In this document: positions 16,708 through 25,419 of the stretch, piece by piece
Position numbering within the stretch: the stretch's first letter is position 1
Layout: every line of letters starts with the position of its first letter
The notes under the pieces: model-generated
Told to the model about the DNA's origin: nothing
What the model saw: only the letters and a program-made list of their open reading frames with translations
Database searches by the model: none
Origin: Virgibacillus salexigens
Lineage (GTDB): Bacteria; Bacillota; Bacilli; Bacillales; Amphibacillaceae
Direction of reading: 5' to 3'
Assembly (NCBI RefSeq): GCF_014905415.1
Contig: NZ_BNEO01000003.1
Location: 62,001-126,000 of the forward strand
DNA length: 64,000 bases
Translations under genes and position numbers: made by a program

Positions 16708-17910
16708 TTAAATAAACGATAGTAAGGTGCCTCCGATTGCTCCTGTCAGTACAACTGTCCAAGGAGGCAATTTCCAGTAAACTAACATACTGAAAAGGAT
16801 GGCAGCAAAAGCAAAATCAATCGGCTCTAAAATAGAGCTTGTCCAAATTGGTTGATAGAAGGCAGAAATAAGAATTCCAACTACTGCTGCGTTTACGCCC
16901 ATTAATGCACCTTTGATTTTTCGATTACTGCGAAGACTATCCCAAAACGGGAGAGTTCCTAAGATTAGTAGAAAAGCAGGTAGAAAGATTGCAAAGGTTG
17001 CAAGGATCCCCCCTAACCAGCCATTCATTATAGCACCTAGATAGGCAGCAAAGGTAAATAATGGTCCCGGGACGGCTTGAGCTGCACCATAACCAGCAAG
17101 AAAGGCTTCTTCACTCAACCACCCTGTAGGTACAAATTCACGTTCAAGTAAAGGCAAGACGACGTGTCCGCCACCGAATACAAGCGATCCAGATCGATAA
17201 AAACTATCGAACATAGCGATCCAATGATTCGCACTGATTTCTCTTAAAATGGGAAGTAATAGTAATAGCCCGAAAAATAGCGATATACAAATGAACGAAA
17301 AACGCTTTGAAATTGGAAAATGAATATTTGCATCATCATTTGTATTGTTTTTATAGATGAGAAACCCAATAAACCCAGATAATAGTATAATGCCTATTTG
17401 GGTATATGCTGTTTGCCATAGCAGGGTTACTACTAATGAAAGTAGTGCGATCGCTTTTCGCTTTATATCAGGAGTTAGTTTTTGAGCCATTCCGATAATT
17501 GCATGAGCAACAACAGCAACCGCTACGATTTTTAAACCTTGAATCCAACCGGCACTACCAATGTCTAGGCCTTGCATGAGTAGAGCAAACACGATAAGAG
17601 CTAGTACAGAAGGAATAGTGAACCCTAAAAACGAAACAATACCGCCAAGTACTCCAGCACGCATTACGCCTATCCCAATACCAACCTGGCTACTCGCAGG
17701 TCCAGGTAGGAACTGGCATAATGCTACTAAATCAGCATAATGCTTCTCATCCATCCATTTCCGTCTACGAATGTATTCTTCATGAAAATAACCAAGATGC
17801 GCGATTGGCCCGCCGAATGAAGTTAAGCCTAATCTCGTTGAGACAAATAAGATTTCCAGTAACGATGGAATAGATACGTTTTTGTTTTGATTGTTCTTCT
17901 TCTTTTTCAT
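16708..17910 (-). CDS. chrA: Chromate transporter ChrA
   Basis: ATG 17910 follows GGAGGAG. The 400-residue protein contains two homologous CHR halves: the first with LGLTSFGGPIAHLGYF and LCQFLPGPASSQVG, the second with SGSLVFGGGHVVLPLL and YGAAQAVPGPLFTFAAYLG, about 10-12 membrane segments in all. Long-chain ChrA proteins export chromate and give chromate resistance, but housekeeping roles are possible. A PadR-type regulator gene lies 14 bases upstream in the same direction, so the two form an operon. Confidence 0.93.
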   Translation of the reverse strand: MKKKKNNQNKNVSIPSLLEILFVSTRLGLTSFGGPIAHLGYFHEEYIRRRKWMDEKHYADLVALCQFLPGPASSQVGIGIGVMRAGVLGGIVSFLGFTIPSVLALIVFALLMQGLDIGSAGWIQGLKIVAVAVVAHAIIGMAQKLTPDIKRKAIALLSLVVTLLWQTAYTQIGIILLSGFIGFLIYKNNTNDDANIHFPISKRFSFICISLFFGLLLLLPILREISANHWIAMFDSFYRSGSLVFGGGHVVLPLLEREFVPTGWLSEEAFLAGYGAAQAVPGPLFTFAAYLGAIMNGWLGGILATFAIFLPAFLLILGTLPFWDSLRSNRKIKGALMGVNAAVVGILISAFYQPIWTSSILEPIDFAFAAILFSMLVYWKLPPWTVVLTGAIGGTLLSFI

Positions 17911-17924
17911 TTCATCTCCTCCGG

Positions 17925-18233
17925 CTAATCTTTAATTTCTTTAAATAGTTCATACGCTTTCGCTCGAGCTTCTTTAAGAACAGTCAAGCCTTTATCCGTG
18001 GATGTGTAATACTTTCGGATTTTTCCTTCTACATTCTGTTCTTCTTTCGTTAACAAACCATCTGCTTCCATCGAATGAAGGATTGGATATAGGGTACCAG
18101 CGCTTATGCTATATCCGTGTTCTTTCAATTCCTCTAACATCCAGGAGCCAAAGATAGGATGCTCTGCAGCATGATGTAAGATATGAATCTGAATAAAACC
18201 TAAAAATAATTTTCTTAGTACTCTATCTTCCAA
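17925..18233 (-). CDS. PadR-family transcriptional regulator
   Basis: TTG 18233 follows AAGGGG. The 102-residue protein is a winged-helix repressor of the short PadR type: HPIFGSWMLEELKEHGYSIS, AGTLYPILHSMEADGLLT and RKYYTSTDKGLTVLKEARAK are hallmark segments. It is the first gene of an operon with chrA and probably represses both genes in the absence of an inducer, perhaps chromate or another oxidant. The palindrome at 18269-18285 is a likely operator. Confidence 0.92.
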   Translation of the reverse strand: MEDRVLRKLFLGFIQIHILHHAAEHPIFGSWMLEELKEHGYSISAGTLYPILHSMEADGLLTKEEQNVEGKIRKYYTSTDKGLTVLKEARAKAYELFKEIKD

Positions 18234-18268
18234 TTCTACCCCTTCTTATCGAGTTATTTCGAAATACA

Positions 18269-18285
18269 ATATCGATTTTCGATAT
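18269..18285. promoter_or_regulatory. Candidate PadR operator
   Basis: ATATCGA-TTT-TCGATAT is a perfect 7-bp inverted repeat, 36 bases upstream of the padR start and followed by another ATCGATA. It is the only strong dyad in the padR-chrA control region, so autoregulation is the simple reading. Confidence 0.55.
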
Positions 18286-18520
18286 CGATAATACCATAGG
18301 ATTTATACTGCTTCAAGCTGATTGAAAAAATCAGATGTAAATTTTTGATAACATTCATACCTCCTATTTAGTTGTAAGTAAAAAACCAGATCACCATTAA
18401 ATACGAAGAATTTTTAAGCAATTCTACGTTATACAGAATAAAAACTTTGTACAATAAATATTTTATAAAGTTTTCAAAGTGTATGGATTCAAATGCTTGT
18501 TTCGATTGTTGGATCTTTCT

Positions 18521-18536
18521 CCTATACTTGTATAGG
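18521..18536. promoter_or_regulatory. Palindrome overlapping the likely opuC promoter
   Basis: CCTATAC-TT-GTATAGG is a perfect inverted repeat containing TATACT, a good -10 candidate, about 37 bases before the opuCA start. A repressor bound here would block RNA polymerase. The GbsR/OpcR-family regulator encoded after the operon is a possible ligand. Confidence 0.5.
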
Positions 18537-18572
18537 CGACAAAGTTCGACAGTATTAATGGAGGTGCTAGTA

Positions 18573-19733
18573 TTGTTAGAGTTTAAACACGTTTCCAAAC
18601 AATTTGAAGACGGTACAATAGCCGTTAAGGATTTAAATTTACATATTAAAAAAGGAGAGTTTGTTTGTTTTATTGGGCCGAGTGGATGTGGTAAAACAAC
18701 CACAATGAAGATGGTCAATGGCCTAATTGATAAAACGGAAGGGTCTATTCTTGTCGATGGAAAAGATGTGGTAGAACAAGATCCAGTTAAATTACGGCGA
18801 TCTATCGGATATGTGATTCAGCAAATTGGCCTTATGCCGCATATGACGATTAAAGAAAATATTGTGCTTGTTGGGACGCTATTAAAATGGTCCAAAGAGC
18901 AGAAGGATAAACGTGCACGTGAGTTATTAAAACTAGTAGATATGCCGGAGGAATTTCTTGATCGATATCCGCACGAATTAAGTGGAGGTCAACAACAACG
19001 CATTGGGGTGCTTCGTGCTTTAGCAGCAAATCCACCACTAATTTTAATGGATGAACCATTTGGAGCACTTGATCCAATTACAAGGGATTCGTTACAAGAA
19101 GAATTTAAGAAGTTACAAAAAGAACTGGATAAGACCATTGTCTTTGTAACACATGACATGGATGAAGCGTTGAAGCTTGCCGACCGTATTGTCATTATGA
19201 AAGATGGACAAATTGTTCAAGCAGATACTCCAGATGAGATTCTGCGAAATCCAGCAAATGAATTTGTGGAAGAATTCCTAGGTAAGGATCGGTTAATTCA
19301 AGGCAGGCCTGATGTTACTACGGTCGAACAAATCATGGAGCATTCACCTGTAACCGTACAAATGGGAACGACTTTGAAATCTGCCATATCTACAATGAAA
19401 GATAGACATGTAGATTCATTGTTAGTGGTAGATAGTGAGAATAAGCTCCAAGGTTTTATTGACATAGAGGGGATTAATTTAAACTATAAGAAGATGCATC
19501 TCGTAGAAGAAATAATGGAGAAAGAGTTATTTTCTGTCTCTCGTTATAGTCTACTACGTGATACGGTTCACAAAATCCTTCGTCGAGGAGTAAAATATGT
19601 GCCTGTTGTTGATGATGAGAAAAAACTAGCAGGAATTGTGACTCGTGCGACATTAGCTAATCTTGTCTATGACACAATTTGGGGCGATGGTATGGAAACA
19701 AATGACATGGTAGCTGCAGCAGAAGCAGAATAG
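18573..19733 (+). CDS. opuCA: Osmoprotectant ABC transporter ATPase OpuCA
   Basis: TTG 18573 lies six bases after GGAGGTG; an ATG frame from 18447 would add unrelated residues across the promoter. The 386-residue product has Walker [10 protein letters not shown] (35-43), signature LSGGQQQR, Walker [13 protein letters not shown], and two C-terminal CBS domains (from ~245, starting near [14 protein letters not shown] and [14 protein letters not shown]). That layout defines the ProV/OpuCA group, where CBS domains sense ionic strength or c-di-AMP. It is first in opuCABCD and energises uptake of betaine, carnitine, choline or similar solutes. Confidence 0.94.
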   Translation: MLEFKHVSKQFEDGTIAVKDLNLHIKKGEFVCFIGPSGCGKTTTMKMVNGLIDKTEGSILVDGKDVVEQDPVKLRRSIGYVIQQIGLMPHMTIKENIVLVGTLLKWSKEQKDKRARELLKLVDMPEEFLDRYPHELSGGQQQRIGVLRALAANPPLILMDEPFGALDPITRDSLQEEFKKLQKELDKTIVFVTHDMDEALKLADRIVIMKDGQIVQADTPDEILRNPANEFVEEFLGKDRLIQGRPDVTTVEQIMEHSPVTVQMGTTLKSAISTMKDRHVDSLLVVDSENKLQGFIDIEGINLNYKKMHLVEEIMEKELFSVSRYSLLRDTVHKILRRGVKYVPVVDDEKKLAGIVTRATLANLVYDTIWGDGMETNDMVAAAEAE

Positions 19734-19746
19734 GAGGGAAGTGAAA

Positions 19747-20391
19747 ATGATGGATTTTCTTGCAGAATACGGTAATGAACTGCTTGTTAAAACATGGGAG
19801 CATTTATATATATCACTTGCAGCGATTATTCTTGGCGTTTTAGTCGCTGTACCGCTTGGAATTGTCCTATCGAGGAAACCGAATTTTGCCGATCGTTTCA
19901 TCTCATTTATTGGTATTTTACAAACCATTCCAAGTCTAGCAATTCTAGCATTCTTCATTCCGATTATGGGGGTTGGAAAGGTTCCGGCGATTTTCGCACT
20001 ATTCTTCTATTCCTTGCTGCCGATTTTACGAAATACATATATTGGTGTGCGAGATGTGGATCCAGGTGTGAAAGAAGCAGGTAAAGGAATGGGAATGAGC
20101 AATTGGCAATCGATTGTGAAGATGGAGCTTCCTTTGTCTCTGCCGGTAATTATGGCAGGTATTCGCCTATCGACTGTTTATCTTGTTGGTTGGGCAACAC
20201 TTGCAGCTTTTATCGGCGGTGGAGGACTTGGTGATTTTATTTTTGATGGATTGAACTTATATCAGCCATCACTAATTATTGCTGGTACGATACCGGCTAC
20301 GATACTTGCTGTAATTGCAGATCGCTCACTTGCATTTTTAGAAAATCGGTTAACACCCGATGGATTAAAGGATTCTTATAAAACGGCATAA
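19747..20391 (+). CDS. opuCB: Osmoprotectant ABC transporter permease OpuCB
   Basis: ATG 19747 sits nine bases after GGAGG; GTG 19741 is too close. The 214-residue protein has about six membrane segments and the BPD permease loop [20 protein letters not shown]. It starts 13 bases after opuCA. Together with OpuCD it forms the heterodimeric membrane channel. Confidence 0.93.
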   Translation: MMDFLAEYGNELLVKTWEHLYISLAAIILGVLVAVPLGIVLSRKPNFADRFISFIGILQTIPSLAILAFFIPIMGVGKVPAIFALFFYSLLPILRNTYIGVRDVDPGVKEAGKGMGMSNWQSIVKMELPLSLPVIMAGIRLSTVYLVGWATLAAFIGGGGLGDFIFDGLNLYQPSLIIAGTIPATILAVIADRSLAFLENRLTPDGLKDSYKTA

Positions 20392-20407
20392 ACTTGGAGG
20401 TGTAAAT

Positions 20408-21340
20408 GTGAAAACAATGATTTATAAAGGCAGCATATTCCTTCTACTATTTGTGTTCCTTTCAGGCTGTTCTTTGCCTGGGCTGGCAAGTACAACTAAT
20501 GAAACAATTAAAATTGGTTCATTAGGTACATCGGAATCCCATATCCTGGCGGAAATGCTGTCAATCATGATTGAGAGAGAAACGGATGCAGATACGGATT
20601 TAGTGACGCATCTTGGTTCATCTATTGTTCAGCATCAAGGCATGACGAGAGGGGACCTAGATATTACCAGTACACGTTATACAGGAACGGATTTATCCGG
20701 AGCTCTTGGCATGGATCCAATCACGGACCCAGATAAAGCGTTACAAATAGTGAAACGTGAATTCCAAGATCGTTTTAACCAAACTTGGGCTGCTCCATAT
20801 GGATTTGAAAACAGTTATTCTGTGGCTGTGACCGAGGAATTTGCTAAAGAAAATAATATTGAAACGATATCTGATTTGGAACCGTATGCGAATGATTTAC
20901 GTTTCGGTGTTGATAACGCTTGGATTAATCGTAAAGGGGACGGATATGACGGATTTAAACAATCCTATTTTTCCTTTGGAGAGGTTTTCCCAATGAATAT
21001 AGGACTCGTGTATCAAGCGGCGGCTAGTGGCTACATGGATGTTGTTCTAGCATACTCTTCCGATGGACGGATTAAAGAATTTAATTTAAAGGTGCTTGAA
21101 GATGATCGACAATTCTTCCCACCTTATGACGCGTCCCCAGTAATTGCAGATGAGGTACTAGAGAAGTATCCGGAAATTCGAGAAATTACGGAACGGCTAA
21201 ATAATCAAATTTCTACAGAAACGATGCAAGAGCTAAATTATCAAGCGGATGTGGAATTAATTAATCCTCGGAAAGTAGCCAAACAGTTTCTTGAAGAACA
21301 TAATTATTTTGAGCAGTCAGTAGCAGAGGAGGGTGAGTGA
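20408..21340 (+). CDS. opuCC: Osmoprotectant-binding lipoprotein OpuCC
   Basis: GTG 20408 follows GGAGGTG. The 310-residue protein has a lipoprotein signal ending in the lipobox FLSGC, lipidated at C21, and an OpuAC-family ligand domain of the OpuCC/OsmX type (IKIGSLGTSESHILAEML, GDLDITSTRYTGTDLS, GFENSYSVAVTEEFA). It delivers the compatible solute to OpuCB/OpuCD at the outer face of the membrane. Choline, carnitine or glycine betaine are the usual ligands; which applies here is not visible. Confidence 0.93.
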   Translation: MKTMIYKGSIFLLLFVFLSGCSLPGLASTTNETIKIGSLGTSESHILAEMLSIMIERETDADTDLVTHLGSSIVQHQGMTRGDLDITSTRYTGTDLSGALGMDPITDPDKALQIVKREFQDRFNQTWAAPYGFENSYSVAVTEEFAKENNIETISDLEPYANDLRFGVDNAWINRKGDGYDGFKQSYFSFGEVFPMNIGLVYQAAASGYMDVVLAYSSDGRIKEFNLKVLEDDRQFFPPYDASPVIADEVLEKYPEIREITERLNNQISTETMQELNYQADVELINPRKVAKQFLEEHNYFEQSVAEEGE

Positions 21341-21341
21341 A

Positions 21342-21992
21342 TTGGAAACATTGGAACAATTTATCCATTATGTTAGTCAGAATAGTGGTTATATCTGGGT
21401 GCAGTTTTACAGGCATTTTCTGATGGCCGCCTATGGTGTATTATTTGCTGCAATCATTTCGATACCTCTTGGTATACTAATTGCAAAATACGGGAAATTA
21501 AGCAGTTGGGTACTGGCATTTGGAAGTATTATCCAAACAATACCAGCATTGGGAGCAATGGCAGTTATTATGATTGTAATGGGACTTGGTACAAACACCG
21601 TAATTGTAACCCTGATGCTTTATTCCATTCTGCCAATTACGCAAAATACATATGTTGGTATGAAAGAGGTAAATAAAGATGTGGTTGAAGCTGGGTATGC
21701 TTCTGGAATGACTCGATTTCAACTGCTTCGCATGGTAGAACTACCACTTGCTGTTAGTGTTATTATGGCAGGGCTTCGTACTGCATTAGTTATTGGTATT
21801 GGGATTGCAGCAATCGGGGCGTTTGTTGGTGCTGGTGGCCTAGGGGCAATTATCCTTACTGGAACAAATGCCACGGATGGTACACCAATTATTCTTGCTG
21901 GAGCCATTCCAACAGCGTTAATGGCGATTATTGCTGATCTGATTATGGGATGGATTGAACGGAAACTGCAGCCCGTCAAATCTTCTAAGTAA
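21342..21992 (+). CDS. opuCD: Osmoprotectant ABC transporter permease OpuCD
   Basis: TTG 21342 is nine bases after GGAGG and one base after the opuCC stop; GTG 21333 overlaps the ribosome binding site. The 216-residue protein has about six membrane segments and the permease loop EAGYASGMTRFQLLRMVELP. It is clearly related to OpuCB. Confidence 0.93.
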   Translation: METLEQFIHYVSQNSGYIWVQFYRHFLMAAYGVLFAAIISIPLGILIAKYGKLSSWVLAFGSIIQTIPALGAMAVIMIVMGLGTNTVIVTLMLYSILPITQNTYVGMKEVNKDVVEAGYASGMTRFQLLRMVELPLAVSVIMAGLRTALVIGIGIAAIGAFVGAGGLGAIILTGTNATDGTPIILAGAIPTALMAIIADLIMGWIERKLQPVKSSK

Positions 21993-22025
21993 GATTTGCT
22001 GAATCGTTCAACGAGGAGGAAAATG

Positions 22026-23693
22026 ATGAAGGCTCATAACATGGAGATAGATAAAAATATGCCCTGTGAATTATCTGATGGTACGGTTTTACAATCCGAT
22101 GTTTACCGTCCCGCCGAAGCAGGAGAATACCCGGTGCTTATGTTGAGGCTTCCATATAACAAGGAAGCGCGACGCTATTATGATGAATACCTAGAAGTCC
22201 CAAGAATGGTAGAGGCAGGTTATGTGGTCATCCTTCAAGACGTGCGCGGAAGATATGCCTCTGGTGGAGAATTCTATCCATTTGTACATGAAGGAAAAGA
22301 TGGATTTGAGGCAGTAGAATGGGCGGCTCGTCTTCCATTTTCCAATGGAAAAGTCGGATTATTTGGCATGTCTTATCACGGATATACACAACTTGCTGCT
22401 GCAGTGGAACAACCACCATCGTTAAAAGCCATTGCTCCTGTTATGACAATGGCTGATCCTTGGGGGGATATTCTTGGTACTGGCTCTGCGCCTCATGCGA
22501 TTGGTAAGTTTGAAACATGGGTGTTAGGTTCCATCGTTGAAGACCAATTAAAACGAAAGAATCTACTAGATAAAGTACAGCTAAATAACTATTTGGAGCA
22601 TCTAACCGAATATATGCATGAAGCGCCCGCCAATCAGTGGTCACCAATGAAGAATCTTGATCCAGGCTCATTTTTCTTCGATATCATGCAAGGGAGGTTG
22701 GACAATCAATTAGTCGAACGTTTGCAATTGAAGGAGCAGTTATCTCATGTAGATATACCAGCTCTTTTTATGGGAGGATGGTTTGACGCATTGCTTTCCC
22801 CAACCTTACAAGCCTATGAAGCGTATCAAGGGGATAAAATGTTGTGGATTGGACCTTGGACGCATGAACAAATGACTGGTCAAGCCGGTGCAGAATTCTT
22901 TGCTGGCGCAGCAAAGAATATAGGTGCTGATCAAATTGCAGACCCTACTGAAGTACATATACAATGGTTTGACAAATGGTTAAAAGATAAGCCATTGTCT
23001 ATTCAAAAACCAGTACAGTTATACTTGATGGGTCAGCAAAGATGGGTAGCATACGATGAATTCCCTAACGTTGAACAACAAAAATTTTTTCTGGAAAGCA
23101 GGGGAAAATCGCAAACAAATGCAGGTGATGGAGAGCTAGTTTCCAAACCTTCGAGTAAGGTGACAGAAAGTTCACTTACACTTGATCCATACCATCCTGT
23201 TCCGACCAGTGGAGGAGGATCATTGATAGCAGGCGTGGAATCCGGTATATTTGATATAAGTAACCTTCATGAGCGTGATGATGTCCTTGTTTATACAACA
23301 AAACCGATAAGTAGCGACATACAATTATTAGGTACGCTCAAAGCAGAAATCTGGTGTTCTTCTCCAACGAGTTTATGTGATATTTCATTGCGAATATCTG
23401 ATGTAGATCCAAGTGGTCGAGCATGGGTGCTTATGTATTCATTTCATCGTGAAAAGGTGGTGGATAACCATCCATTTTGTTTATTAGCAGATATTGGAAC
23501 AACTGCATATAAATTGTCGAAGGGCCATCGATTACGCCTTGATATTGCAGCAAGTAACGCACCGTTGTATGATATTAATTTGAATAATGGTAAGACAACG
23601 AAAACCCATACCGAGGGTTATGTAGCGAATGAGACGATTTATCATGGAGGAAAAATGTCATCGAAGATTATTGTTCCATGTACAACGATATAA
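22026..23693 (+). CDS. CocE/NonD-family (X-Pro dipeptidyl-peptidase-like) hydrolase
   Basis: ATG 22026 is preferred six bases after GGAGG; ATG 22023 is also possible. The 555-residue protein has an alpha/beta hydrolase core with S116 in FGMSYHG, D254 in GGWFDALLSP and H280 in GPWTHEQM. The order and spacing are almost those of Rhodococcus cocaine esterase. A C-terminal jelly-roll domain (~335-555, with KPISSDIQLLGTLKAEIW) completes the family layout. The gene starts 33 bases after opuCD, so it is probably co-transcribed. The family cleaves esters or amides. In this setting an ester of choline, carnitine or another betaine is a reasonable but untested substrate. Confidence 0.88.
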   Translation: MKAHNMEIDKNMPCELSDGTVLQSDVYRPAEAGEYPVLMLRLPYNKEARRYYDEYLEVPRMVEAGYVVILQDVRGRYASGGEFYPFVHEGKDGFEAVEWAARLPFSNGKVGLFGMSYHGYTQLAAAVEQPPSLKAIAPVMTMADPWGDILGTGSAPHAIGKFETWVLGSIVEDQLKRKNLLDKVQLNNYLEHLTEYMHEAPANQWSPMKNLDPGSFFFDIMQGRLDNQLVERLQLKEQLSHVDIPALFMGGWFDALLSPTLQAYEAYQGDKMLWIGPWTHEQMTGQAGAEFFAGAAKNIGADQIADPTEVHIQWFDKWLKDKPLSIQKPVQLYLMGQQRWVAYDEFPNVEQQKFFLESRGKSQTNAGDGELVSKPSSKVTESSLTLDPYHPVPTSGGGSLIAGVESGIFDISNLHERDDVLVYTTKPISSDIQLLGTLKAEIWCSSPTSLCDISLRISDVDPSGRAWVLMYSFHREKVVDNHPFCLLADIGTTAYKLSKGHRLRLDIAASNAPLYDINLNNGKTTKTHTEGYVANETIYHGGKMSSKIIVPCTTI

Positions 23694-23700
23694 TCAAATC

Positions 23701-23749
23701 TAAAGGAATCATGTAATGGTTAAAGCTCTTATTCTGTTATTCCTTTCCT
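23701..23749 (+). terminator. Possible weak terminator after the hydrolase gene
   Basis: AAAGGAAT and ATTCCTTT can pair over eight positions around a long loop, followed by a pyrimidine-rich stretch. It could partly separate the opuC-hydrolase operon from the regulator gene. Confidence 0.3.
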
Positions 23750-23846
23750 TTGGCAATTATATAAACAATATGCTGCTTTCGTCATTTTGGTTTTTAGCTA
23801 CAATGTGGTAAAGTTCAAAGAACATGCCAATAAGGAGATTTATTTA

Positions 23847-24383
23847 ATGAATAATAGAGAACAAATTGAAAATGTTAAGACACAATTTATTGAAAAGATA
23901 ACGGATAATATGAATGCCTTCGGGGTATCAACAAGTGTTGGGCGCGTACTTGGTATCATTTATATGAATAGAGAACCGATGACTTTAGATGAATTATCTG
24001 CTGAGACGGGCATGAGCAAAACCAGAATGAGTCAGGTAGTTAGAGAAATGATTGATATGAACATTGCTGAGCGTGTTTTTAAGAAAGGTGTCCGCAAAGA
24101 TTTATATCAAGTAGAAGAAGACTATTATCAGACATTCATTTCTCTATTTATATTTACATGGCAAAAAGCGATCAATCGCAGCCGGAATTTCGAACAACGA
24201 TTAATTCAAAAATTAGATACACTACAGCTGGAATCAGATGTAGCAGAAGAAGATGAACAAGCAATTAATGAACTTCTTCATGAAATTAGAGAGTGGATGG
24301 ATTACTATGATTGGATCCAACGAGTTACGGAATTCTTTGCAAGTGGTGAAATATTCGAGCATGTACCAAAGAAAAAAACATAA
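23847..24383 (+). CDS. GbsR/OpcR-family (MarR-like) regulator
   Basis: ATG 23847 lies nine bases after AAGGAG. The 178-residue protein is homologous to the GbsR encoded near 43.7 kb in this window (compare AFGVSTSVGRVLGIIYM with VYGVTPAAGKLYATMYF) and has the GMSKTRMSQVVREM recognition-helix region of the family. In B. subtilis GbsR controls choline oxidation genes and OpcR controls opuC. The position directly after opuCABCD favours the OpcR role here. Confidence 0.85.
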   Translation: MNNREQIENVKTQFIEKITDNMNAFGVSTSVGRVLGIIYMNREPMTLDELSAETGMSKTRMSQVVREMIDMNIAERVFKKGVRKDLYQVEEDYYQTFISLFIFTWQKAINRSRNFEQRLIQKLDTLQLESDVAEEDEQAINELLHEIREWMDYYDWIQRVTEFFASGEIFEHVPKKKT

Positions 24384-24410
24384 ACTAGTTAAAGCGATGT
24401 TTTCGTATAA

Positions 24411-24443
24411 AAGTGATTGCTTTTGCGAAGTCACCGTTTTTTT
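24411..24443 (+). terminator. Rho-independent terminator of the GbsR/OpcR-family gene
   Basis: GTGATTGC pairs with GCGA(AG)TCAC, with a two-base bulge and a TTTT loop, and is followed by T7. Confidence 0.6.
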
Positions 24444-24644
24444 GCAGGTATCCTTTCAAGAGTAAGTACTTATGTATATAACGGGAACGTGTTAGAAAAA
24501 ATTTATTCAGCTAACTTCATACGGTATCATTTGGCAAATTGGAAACCGATTGATAGTGGATATATCTAAAATTCATCCTATATGGTAAAAAGGAAGTTTC
24601 ATAAATTATGGATTGAACCACAAGAACCAGACCATAGGTATATA

Positions 24645-24674
24645 AAATAAAAGGCCCTCCTAATCAAGGAGGGC
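24645..24674 (-). terminator. Strong terminator reading on the minus strand
   Basis: GCCCTCCT (24654-24661) and AGGAGGGC (24667-24674) form a perfect 8-bp stem. On the minus strand it is followed by TTTTATTT. No minus-strand gene was found immediately to its right. Confidence 0.75.
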
Positions 24675-24819
24675 AGTGAGCTGAAGTAAAGTGTTATAGT
24701 GATACAGTTTTATGTTACGTAAAATTCAACTTTCTGTGTATAATAAATGCCTAATTTTAAAGCACTTATATCCTAATTCCAATATAAATAAACCGTTTAT
24801 TTACAATGGTGCCGGGAAT

Positions 24820-24844
24820 ACCTCTCATATAACAAAAGAGAGGT
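24820..24844 (+). promoter_or_regulatory. Hairpin covering a ribosome binding site
   Basis: ACCTCTC (24820-24826) is complementary to GAGAGGT (24838-24844), which is the ribosome binding site of the small gene at 24852. Folding would hide the site from the ribosome. Confidence 0.45.
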
Positions 24845-24851
24845 GGTGATT

Positions 24852-24992
24852 ATGAGACAATATCATGAATCATTTTATTTTAAACGGGATATTGCTTACT
24901 TACAAGATCTGCTGCAGCGGTGTGATATTGAACCGGTGAAAAAGCAGATCCAGAACGAAATGAAATTTATTTATTCTGTATTGAGAAAATAA
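24852..24992 (+). CDS. Small conserved-looking hypothetical protein (46 aa)
   Basis: ATG 24852 follows AGAGAGGTGG at good spacing, and the frame (MRQYHESFYFKRDIAYLQDL then LQRCDIEPVKKQ...SVLRK) ends 27 bases before a strong terminator. It is charged and mostly helical, with no membrane segment. I do not recognise the family. A Spo0E-type phosphatase was considered, but its SQxLD signature is absent. A complete expression unit supports a real gene. Confidence 0.65.
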   Translation: MRQYHESFYFKRDIAYLQDLLQRCDIEPVKKQIQNEMKFIYSVLRK

Positions 24993-25019
24993 CATGAAGA
25001 GACGAAGGCTTATTCCTTT

Positions 25020-25064
25020 AATCATCCGAACGATTTCACTCAAATCCATTCGGATGATTTTTTT
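25020..25064 (+). terminator. Rho-independent terminator
   Basis: AATCATCCGAA and TTCGGATGATT form a perfect 11-bp stem followed by T7. It ends the small gene at 24852-24992. Confidence 0.92.
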
Positions 25065-25269
25065 AACATAAAACAGGTTCTTAGGCAGGACAGTCTAATT
25101 TAGCCGGCTTTCCTTTATAACAGACGCTTGCGCCTTCTGTTCTACAAACTGTTAACGCAGGTGAAGTTATTTTTAACATTTTGTAAATCATTTATTTTTC
25201 TTTTCTACTATACAATTTAACAATGCAAGAAAATTTATAAAAGGACAAGTTAGAATAAGGAGGAAGTTT

Positions 25270-25419
25270 ATGTTTGGCTTACCTGTAGAAACAGCATTGC
25301 TTATGCTTCCTTGGCCGCTGATTTGGATAGCACTAGGGATATTCATGTTTATTAAATTCGGCCGTGAAGAAAAACATGAAGCTCAAAGAAATGTGGAAAA
25401 AGGGGATGATGCTAAATGA
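25270..25419 (+). CDS. Symporter small accessory protein (49 aa, one membrane segment)
   Basis: ATG 25270 follows AAGGAGGAAG. The product has a single hydrophobic segment (ALLMLPWPLIWIALGIFMFI) and a charged C-terminal tail (KFGREEKHEAQRNVEKGDDA). Its stop overlaps the start of the following symporter gene as ATGA, so the two are translationally coupled. Small proteins of this shape encoded just ahead of SSF transporters are named symporter small accessory proteins. A role in symporter assembly or stability is inferred only. Confidence 0.8.
   Translation: MFGLPVETALLMLPWPLIWIALGIFMFIKFGREEKHEAQRNVEKGDDAK

Larger units (their letters stand above)
24444..24851. other. Intergenic stretch with a minus-strand terminator
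   Basis: Apart from the hairpins listed separately, no gene with a convincing ribosome binding site was seen. A 22-codon frame (ATG at about 24590, MVKRKFHKLWIEPQEPDHRY) lacks a ribosome binding site. Confidence 0.4.

Noticed and set aside
18447-18572. N-terminal extension of opuCA from ATG 18447
   Set aside because: It lacks a ribosome binding site, runs through the promoter and palindrome, and encodes residues not found in OpuCA; TTG 18573 with GGAGGTG is far better.
24590-24655. 22-codon frame MVKRKFHKLWIEPQEPDHRY
   Set aside because: No ribosome binding site and it runs into the minus-strand terminator.
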